From: Allobosea sp. Leaf344
Lineage (GTDB): Bacteria > Pseudomonadota > Alphaproteobacteria > Rhizobiales > Beijerinckiaceae
Assembly: GCF_001426225.1 (NCBI RefSeq)
Contig: NZ_LMRT01000015.1
Coordinates: 130,030-170,869 of the forward strand
Reading direction: 5' to 3'
Length of the DNA stretch: 40,840 nt
Below, in pieces: positions 33,797 through 40,840 of this stretch. A model generated the notes under the pieces. The model had not been told where the DNA came from. It ran no database searches and saw only the letters and a list, made by a program, of their open reading frames with translations. Both the position numbers and the translations under genes were made by a program. How positions within the stretch are numbered: the first letter of the stretch is position 1; each line of letters starts with the position of its first letter.

Positions 33797-35335
33797 TCAC
33801 GCTGCCGAGCGGCGGCTGGGCTTCGGCTGCGGGACCGCCGCCAGCGTATCCATCACGCGCTCCGCCGGCAGCGTCACCGTCACCTCGGTCCCGGCCCGCG
33901 GCCTGGACTTCAGCAGGAAGCCGCCGCCATGCAGGTCGATCAGCCCCTTGACGATCGGCAGGCCGAGGCCGGAGCCCTGCTCCGCCGTCTTGATCGCCAG
34001 CGAGCCGCGGCCGAAGGTCTGCAGCACGACCGGGATCTCGTCCTCGGGAATGCCTGGGCCGGTATCGGTGACCGAGACATATTGCCCGCCATTGGCGGTC
34101 CAGCCGACCTTGATGGTGATCTCGCCGCCCTGCGGGGTGAATTTGATCGCGTTCGACAGGATGTTCAGCACCACCTGGCGGATCGCCCGCTCATCCGCCC
34201 AGACCTTCGGCAGATCCGGCTCCACCGCCTCGCGGATGCTCTGGCCCTTGGCCTTGGCGCGCAGATTGAGCATGTGGCTGCAATCGTCGACGATCGCCGC
34301 GAGCGACAGGGCCTCCTCGTTGAGTTCGTATTTCCCGGCCTCGATGCGCGACAGATCCAGGATCTCGTTGATGAGGTTGAGGAGATGCTGGCCGGAATCA
34401 TGGATGTCGCCGGAATATTCGCGATAGGCGGAATTGGCGTGCGCGCCGAAGACCTCGTTCTTCATCACCTCGGAAAATCCGAGAATGGCGTTGAGCGGGG
34501 TGCGCAGCTCATGGCTCATCGTCGCCAGGAAGCGCGACTTCGCGAGATTGGCCTCTTCGGCCTTGCGCCGCGCCTCGTCCGAATTGGCGGTGGCGGTTTC
34601 GAGCTCCGCGATCAGCGCGTCCTTCTCGGCCCGGAACTCGATGGTCGCGACCGAGCTGGCATAGAGCCGGTTGGCGAGGAAGATGAAGAACAGCTGCGAG
34701 GCCGCCGCCATCAAGGCGGTGGTGACGCTGTCGATCTCGGAGCGGCCCCAGAAGAACAGCCCGATCCCGATCGTGATCGGCATCAGCCCGGCATAGACGG
34801 CGCTGAGGATGGAGGCCGACAGCATCACCGTCACCGCGCTGATGATGAGCAGCGTGGTGGTGACAAAGACGGAGGCTCCGGGCGCCTCGGGGCTGAACAG
34901 CAGCAGCAGCATCGCCCAGGACAGCCCGTGCAGCCCTTCCGCCGCCACGAAGACGCGTCGCCATACCCTGAGCCGGACCTGGCCCGTGGTCTGCAGCGTG
35001 AAGCGGCGGCACAGCAGCGCCATCAGGCCGATGCTGGTGATGACGAAGAAGGTCCAGATCGCCACCTTGAAGGCCGGAACCCAGACGCAGGCCGCGGCCG
35101 CGACGCCGAAGGCCAGCACCGGCGTGCCGATGCTGCCGTTCAGCCGGTACTGCGCGAAGAGCCGCAGGAGCTCGTAATCGAAGGCGCGCTCGAGCCCCGT
35201 CGAAGAGGTCAGCCTTTCGCGGACGGATTTGACCTCGCGCGTGACGAGCTTGCGCCGCGCCAGCACCGCCGGGTCGGGGCCGCGCCCGCGCTGCACCTGT
35301 TCGGCCGTGATTTCCGCCATGGACTGGACGCGCAT
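33797..35335 (-). CDS. Multi-pass membrane sensor histidine kinase
   Basis: Sensor kinase of 512 residues with a membrane-embedded sensor of about six helices between residues 68 and 225 and almost no periplasmic domain. A coiled coil (about 230-265) leads to HisKA with His275 in TMSHELRTPLNAILGFSEVM, and an ATPase domain with NILSNAIKFTPQGG, DTGPGIPEDE and GSGLGLPIVKGL. H-box and the AYREYSGDIHDSGQHLLNLINEILDLSRIEAG stretch are like those of the DivJ/PleC/PdhS group. No response regulator is adjacent, which is usual for that group. M6 (35320) is an alternative start; a GGGGAAGGA sequence abuts the first ATG. A 112-bp gap without a recognised feature follows its stop. Confidence 0.9.
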   Translation of the reverse strand: MRVQSMAEITAEQVQRGRGPDPAVLARRKLVTREVKSVRERLTSSTGLERAFDYELLRLFAQYRLNGSIGTPVLAFGVAAAACVWVPAFKVAIWTFFVITSIGLMALLCRRFTLQTTGQVRLRVWRRVFVAAEGLHGLSWAMLLLLFSPEAPGASVFVTTTLLIISAVTVMLSASILSAVYAGLMPITIGIGLFFWGRSEIDSVTTALMAAASQLFFIFLANRLYASSVATIEFRAEKDALIAELETATANSDEARRKAEEANLAKSRFLATMSHELRTPLNAILGFSEVMKNEVFGAHANSAYREYSGDIHDSGQHLLNLINEILDLSRIEAGKYELNEEALSLAAIVDDCSHMLNLRAKAKGQSIREAVEPDLPKVWADERAIRQVVLNILSNAIKFTPQGGEITIKVGWTANGGQYVSVTDTGPGIPEDEIPVVLQTFGRGSLAIKTAEQGSGLGLPIVKGLIDLHGGGFLLKSRPRAGTEVTVTLPAERVMDTLAAVPQPKPSRRSAA

Positions 35336-35438
35336 TCCTTCCCCGGCGGAGCGGGAGGCACGGCCGGCTCGTCATCATGCTCTGCAAATCGTTAAGCTCT
35401 TACTGATGGCCTGCACGGGAATTGAGGACGATTCGCGG

Positions 35439-35960
35439 ATGGATTTTCTCGGCTGGCGGCGGGTGGGGCGCCCGGTCGACATCGTCGTCGCGCTGGGCCT
35501 GCTCGGCCTCCTCGCCATCGCCGGCGCGGTCCTGCAGCTGCGGCTCGGGCAGGGCTCGCATCTGAGCGGCCATGCGACGGTGATCGACGGCGATTCCCTG
35601 CGGCTGAACGGACGGGAATTGCGGCTGGAAGGCATCGACGCGCCGGAATTGCGCCAGAGCTGCACCGACCGCGCCGGGCAGATCGTCGGCTGCGGCCGGC
35701 AGGCGCGCCAGGCTCTGGCCCGGCTGGCGGGGCAGGGCCCGCTGAGCTGCGAGATCGGCAAGTCCGATCGCTACGGGCGCGGCCTGGCCCGCTGCCGGCA
35801 GGACGGCGTCGACATCAACGCCGCGATGGTGGCGGCGGGACACGCCGTCGCCTATGGCGCCTTCCGCCGCGAGGAGGATGCGGCCCGGGCGGCGGGGCGC
35901 GGGCTCTGGGCCCTGAATTTCGACCGGCCGGAAGCCTGGCGCCGCGCCCATCCGCGCTGA
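35439..35960 (+). CDS. Membrane-anchored thermonuclease-family protein
   Basis: Staphylococcal-nuclease-fold protein of 173 residues from the ATG at 35439, which has a GAGGA ribosome site; an in-frame ATG at 35406 would add 11 residues. One transmembrane helix at about 14-36 anchors it, with the nuclease domain outside the cytoplasm. Active-site residues of the Staphylococcus enzyme can be matched: Asp50 (VIDGDS), Arg62 and Asp67 and Glu70 (RLEGIDAPE), and Arg114 (RYGRGLARC). Four or more cysteines in the domain suggest disulfides. It may cut nucleic acid in the periplasm. It is divergent from the kinase, with 103 bp between starts. Confidence 0.88.
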   Translation: MDFLGWRRVGRPVDIVVALGLLGLLAIAGAVLQLRLGQGSHLSGHATVIDGDSLRLNGRELRLEGIDAPELRQSCTDRAGQIVGCGRQARQALARLAGQGPLSCEIGKSDRYGRGLARCRQDGVDINAAMVAAGHAVAYGAFRREEDAARAAGRGLWALNFDRPEAWRRAHPR

Positions 35961-36066
35961 GCCGGACCCTGATTTCGGCATCATTCGATGATTGAAGCGC
36001 AAGAGCGAGGATTGACCGGGCGCGGCCTGGCATGGTCCGGTTCAGTCCTGCGAGAGGAATTGCACG

Positions 36067-36678
36067 ATGAAACTCTATGATGGTGGGCGGGCGCCGAATC
36101 CGCGGCGGGTGCGGATCTTCTTCGCCGAGAAGGGTGTGCCCCTGCCGGAACTGGTGCCGATCGACATCGGCGCCCGCGAGCATAAGACCGAGGCCTTCAC
36201 CCGCATCAACCCGCTCCAGCGCCTGCCCGTGCTGGTCCTCGACGACGGCACGGCCCTGGCCGAGACCGTCGCCATCTGCCGCTATGTCGAGACGCTGCAC
36301 CCCGAGCCGCCGCTGTTCGGGCGGGACGCCAAGGAGCAGGCGCAGATCGAGATGTGGAACCGCCGCGTCGAACTCGGCCTCTTCGCCAGCGTCGCCGCCG
36401 TCTTCCGCCACAGCCACCCGTCCATGGCCGAGCTCGAGGGCCAGGTGCCGGAATGGGCGGAGGCCAATCGCGAGCTGATCGACGATCATCTCTGGCTGCT
36501 GGACATGCAGCTGGCGAGCAACGCCTTCGTCTGTGGCGAGCGGCTGACGATCGCCGACATCACGGCCGGCATCGCGATCGATTTCATGAAGCCCTCGCGC
36601 ATCCCGCTGCCCGAGCAGTTCGGAAACATCCGGCGCTGGCATGGCGAGCTCTCCAGCCGGCCGAGCTGGAAGGCCTGA
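36067..36678 (+). CDS. Glutathione S-transferase family protein
   Basis: Soluble protein of 203 residues with an N-terminal thioredoxin-like domain (MKLYDGGRAPNPRRVRIFFA, then the cis-Pro region NPLQRLPVLVLDDG and the glutathione-binding ETVAICRYVE) and a C-terminal helical domain ending in ERLTIADITAGIAIDF, the hydrophobic-core N-capping motif of the family. No Cys or Ser stands at the usual N-terminal catalytic spot (here AP-N-PRRV), so the chemistry is uncertain. A GAGAGGAA ribosome site lies just upstream. The stop overlaps the next ATG by one base. Confidence 0.9.
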   Translation: MKLYDGGRAPNPRRVRIFFAEKGVPLPELVPIDIGAREHKTEAFTRINPLQRLPVLVLDDGTALAETVAICRYVETLHPEPPLFGRDAKEQAQIEMWNRRVELGLFASVAAVFRHSHPSMAELEGQVPEWAEANRELIDDHLWLLDMQLASNAFVCGERLTIADITAGIAIDFMKPSRIPLPEQFGNIRRWHGELSSRPSWKA

Positions 36679-37169
36679 TGCGGCGCCTCCTCCAGGTCCT
36701 GCCGCTGGCGGCGCTCGCCGCCGCCTCTCCGGCGCAGGCTGTCGATCAGCTCGACGGCCCCGCCATCCGGCGCGCCTTCGAGGGCAACACCGTCAGCGGC
36801 CGCTACACCAATGGCGGCGTCTTCACCGAATACCATCATGTCGATGGCCGCGCGCTCGGCCATAATGGCTGGCAGCCGAACCGCGACGCCTGCTGGACCA
36901 CGCGCGCCAGCGACGTCTGCTATTATTACGGGCCGCAAGAGAACCGCACGGTGCATTGCTTCACCGTCGAGCTGTCCAACAAGCTCTATGTGCTGCGCAA
37001 CCGCTCGAACGGGCAGATCAACGCGCTCGCCAGCATCGAGCCGGGCAATCCCCGCAGCCATGGCGATGGCGGCGAACCCTGGCATTGCGACGGGCTAATC
37101 TCGCGGGCGAAGCCTCAGCCGCTGACGCCGCGGCCCGCCGCGCTCCGGGCCCCGCCCGCCGACAGATGA
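36678..37169 (+). CDS. Unrecognised secreted protein
   Basis: A 163-residue protein with a Sec signal peptide (RRLLQVLPLAALAAASPAQA, cleavage at about 21). The mature part begins VDQLDGPAIRRAFEGNTVSG and has several cysteines and aromatic pairs (DACWTTRASDVCYYYGP, VHCFTVEL, EPWHCDGL), so it is probably a small disulfide-bonded periplasmic domain. The last about 20 residues are Pro/Ala/Arg-rich. I do not know the family. It is translationally tied to the transferase before it (one-base overlap) and the glycosylase after it (ATGA overlap), but no shared role is obvious. Confidence 0.78.
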   Translation: MRRLLQVLPLAALAAASPAQAVDQLDGPAIRRAFEGNTVSGRYTNGGVFTEYHHVDGRALGHNGWQPNRDACWTTRASDVCYYYGPQENRTVHCFTVELSNKLYVLRNRSNGQINALASIEPGNPRSHGDGGEPWHCDGLISRAKPQPLTPRPAALRAPPADR

Positions 37170-37810
37170 GCAGGGCGGCGGAGGCGCCGCTGCAGGCGCT
37201 GCTCTCGGATCTGCGCCGCTGCCGGCTGTGCCGCGATGCCCCCCTGCATGGCGGGCCGCTGCCGCATGAGCCGCGGCCGGTGATCCAGGCCTCCGCGACG
37301 GCGCGGCTCTGCATCGCCGGCCAGGCGCCCGGCACGCGGGTTCACGCCAGCGGCCGCCCCTTCACCGATCCCTCGGGGGTCAGGCTGCGCGTCTGGCTCG
37401 GCCTGGCGGAAGCGGATTTCTACGACGCGTCCCGCGTCGCCATCCTGCCGATGAACCATTGTTTCCCCGGGCTCGACAGCCGCGGCAGCGATCTCCCGCC
37501 CCGGCGCGAATGCGCGCCGGCCTGGCGCGCAAGGCTCTTTGCCGCCATGCCGCAGATCGAGCTGGTGCTGGCGATCGGCCGCTACGCCCAGCTCTGGCAT
37601 CTCGGCGAGGACACCCCGGCCAGCCTGACCGAGACCGTCGCCGATTGGCGCGCCATCCTGTCGGCGCCGCGCCGGCCGCGGATCCTGCCCCTGCCGCACC
37701 CGTCCTGGCGCAATAGCGGCTGGCTCAGGCGCCATCCCTGGTTCGAGGCGGAGCTCCTGCTGGTCCTGCGGCAGGAGGTGGCGCGACTAGTGGGCCCCGC
37801 GCCTCAGTAG
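37166..37810 (+). CDS. Uracil-DNA glycosylase-superfamily protein with probable 4Fe-4S cluster
   Basis: Protein of 214 residues from an ATG that overlaps the previous stop by 4 bp. Superfamily motifs are GQAPGTRVHASGRPFTDPSG (about 52-71, motif 1) and LPHPSWRNSGW near the C-terminus (motif 2). Cys19, Cys22, Cys99 and Cys116 give the pattern C-x2-C ... C-x16-C that binds a 4Fe-4S cluster in family 4 and related glycosylases. Motif 1 has Thr-Arg where family 4 has the Glu-containing GEAPGxxE stretch, so uracil excision itself is not assured. Its last 7 bp overlap the convergent mini-porin-like gene. Confidence 0.86.
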   Translation: MSRAAEAPLQALLSDLRRCRLCRDAPLHGGPLPHEPRPVIQASATARLCIAGQAPGTRVHASGRPFTDPSGVRLRVWLGLAEADFYDASRVAILPMNHCFPGLDSRGSDLPPRRECAPAWRARLFAAMPQIELVLAIGRYAQLWHLGEDTPASLTETVADWRAILSAPRRPRILPLPHPSWRNSGWLRRHPWFEAELLLVLRQEVARLVGPAPQ

Positions 37811-38196
37811 CGCGTGCCATAGGCGCCGGTGCCGGAGGCGAGCCCACGCTCCGCCGTGCCACGCATCCTGACGACGCTGCGCATCGGCCCGAGGCTGGTC
37901 TCGCCCCGGCCTTCGAACTGCACCATCGCCGAAGCGGCGGTGCCGGTCCGGTTCATGCTGCTGCGCCCCATCTCCATGCGGACCGAGCCGCCGGCGCGTA
38001 CGCAGAAGGACGAGCCTTCCACCCGCACGAAGCCGGGGCCGTATTCCGGGCAGGGACGCGCGCCGCTCTCCGGCTTGCCGGATCGCGGCTTCGCCTCGCT
38101 CCGGATCTGGCCGGGGATCGGCTCGCCGATCGATTGGGCGAAAGCCGGTGCGGGCAGGGCGGCGGCGGCGACGAAGGCGAGGCAGATGCGCAGCAT
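37804..38196 (-). CDS. Small secreted protein with a rhizobial porin-like segment
   Basis: A 130-residue protein with a clear Sec signal (LAFVAAAALPAPAFAQ, cleavage at about 20). The segment from Cys49 to about 73 (C-P-E-Y-G-P-G-F ... F-C-V-R-A-G-G-S-V-R) closely follows the N-terminal motif of Hyphomicrobiales porins, in which two cysteines flank a YGxGFxxxPGT turn and lead into GGYxR. A second stretch (TSLGPMRSVVRMRG) recalls the next porin strands. Full porins are three or more times longer, so this is either a porin-derived mini-protein or a truncated relic kept in frame. The convergent gene overlaps its last 7 bp. The ribosome site is weak. Confidence 0.75.
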   Translation of the reverse strand: MLRICLAFVAAAALPAPAFAQSIGEPIPGQIRSEAKPRSGKPESGARPCPEYGPGFVRVEGSSFCVRAGGSVRMEMGRSSMNRTGTAASAMVQFEGRGETSLGPMRSVVRMRGTAERGLASGTGAYGTRY

Positions 38197-38313
38197 GTCA
38201 GATGTCCGAACCGAAGCGACGCGTCAGATAGACTGCCGATCAGGGCGGCATCATGGTGCCCGAAACCCGGGGCAGGGGCCAGAGGCTAGGCGGTCGAAGC
38301 GCGCGATCCCATG

Positions 38314-38340
38314 AAAAACCCCGGTCTCGCGACCGGGGTT
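38314..38340 (-). terminator. Intrinsic terminator of the first TRAP binding-protein gene
   Basis: On the minus strand a perfect 10-bp stem AACCCCGGTC / GACCGGGGTT with a 4-base loop is followed by a short T run. It begins 44 bp after the dctP stop codon (38384) and fits Rho-independent termination of that leftward gene. Confidence 0.88.
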
Positions 38341-38383
38341 CGACAGTCTCGAGTTGGGCCGATCGCTCGGCCGGTCGCTCTCT

Positions 38384-39493
<1,110 letters not shown>

Positions 39494-39691
39494 TCAGAGA
39501 TCCTTCGGCGCGCCGGTTCAGTCCGAGCGTCGCTTGAGCACCACCAAAACCGGCTCTGAGGGGAAGTGCAAGTGGAAAAGCATGACCGCCATGCGCCGTC
39601 TGCATGACTTTTGGGAAATCACCTCCGGCATGGGGGGATTATCGGCAGATTCGCCGTGGATGCTGCATTTCTCCGCAGGGGATCGGCTGAA

Positions 39692-39722
39692 ATGAAACAG
39701 GCCCGGCGGGGTGCCGGGCCTG
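39692..39722 (-). terminator. Intrinsic terminator of the second TRAP binding-protein gene
   Basis: On the minus strand a perfect 10-bp stem CAGGCCCGGC / GCCGGGCCTG with a 5-base loop is followed by TTTCATTT. It starts 32 bp after the stop of the second dctP (39754), so the two paralogues are transcribed separately. Confidence 0.85.
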
Positions 39723-39753
39723 CGCATCGGTGTTTCGGGAATCGGTACCGGGA

Positions 39754-40840
<1,087 letters not shown>

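Noticed and set aside
39518..39631. 37-codon minus-strand open frame just upstream of dctP copy 1
   Set aside because: No ribosome site of note and no recognised family; equally likely by chance in an untranslated leader.

Overview
The window is GC-rich, gene-dense bacterial chromosome. Gene content points to an alphaproteobacterium of the order Hyphomicrobiales, perhaps a Bosea-like genus. This is inference from several traits: a two-component pair next to glnE, PleC/DivJ/PdhS-type histidine kinases, a urease with fused gamma and beta subunits, Tat-exported TRAP binding proteins and a secreted protein with a rhizobial porin-like motif. The window starts one base inside the first gene and ends two bases short of the start codon of the last gene. 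I saw no tRNA, rRNA, CRISPR array, transposase or phage gene.

Region by region. 1-5204: OmpR-type response regulator, HAMP sensor kinase and glnE, all rightward. 5223-12452: a PAS sensor kinase whose upstream region carries a cluster of GANTC sites, aminopeptidase N, a cation diffusion facilitator with a tripled cytoplasmic domain (all leftward), then a glyoxalase. 12608-14549: galM plus a PfkB sugar kinase. 14666-22443: a urease operon in the order ureD, acidic-tail ORF, ureAB fusion, vapB, vapC, ureC, four-helix membrane ORF, ureE with a very long histidine tail, ureF, ureG, ureJ/hupE. 22453-26257: phosphonate importer phnDCE on the minus strand, facing phnM on the plus strand, with Pho-box-like repeats pointing both ways between them. 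26365-30245: dusA, a hotdog thioesterase, a Tat-exported SMP-30 protein and a TauE/SafE exporter. 30276-32494: late cobalamin genes (cobS with a DUF1289 gene, divergent cobT). 32500-37810: MalY/PatB-type lyase, a second membrane histidine kinase, membrane-anchored nuclease, glutathione transferase, a secreted unknown and a uracil-DNA glycosylase-like protein with a probable iron-sulfur cluster. 37804-40840: a mini-porin-like secreted protein and two tandem paralogous TRAP substrate-binding proteins, each with its own terminator.

The most interesting part is the urease locus. Besides the structural and accessory genes it holds an unrecognised protein with a nearly pure Asp/Glu tail, a complete VapBC toxin-antitoxin pair lodged between two structural genes, an unrecognised membrane protein, three 21-bp tandem repeats ahead of ureE, and a UreE tail of about 52 histidines. 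The acidic and histidine tails together suggest a metal-buffering theme around nickel delivery, which is inference. The phn locus is the clearest regulatory case: two opposed Pho-box-like sites fit phosphate-starvation control of phosphonate uptake and breakdown.
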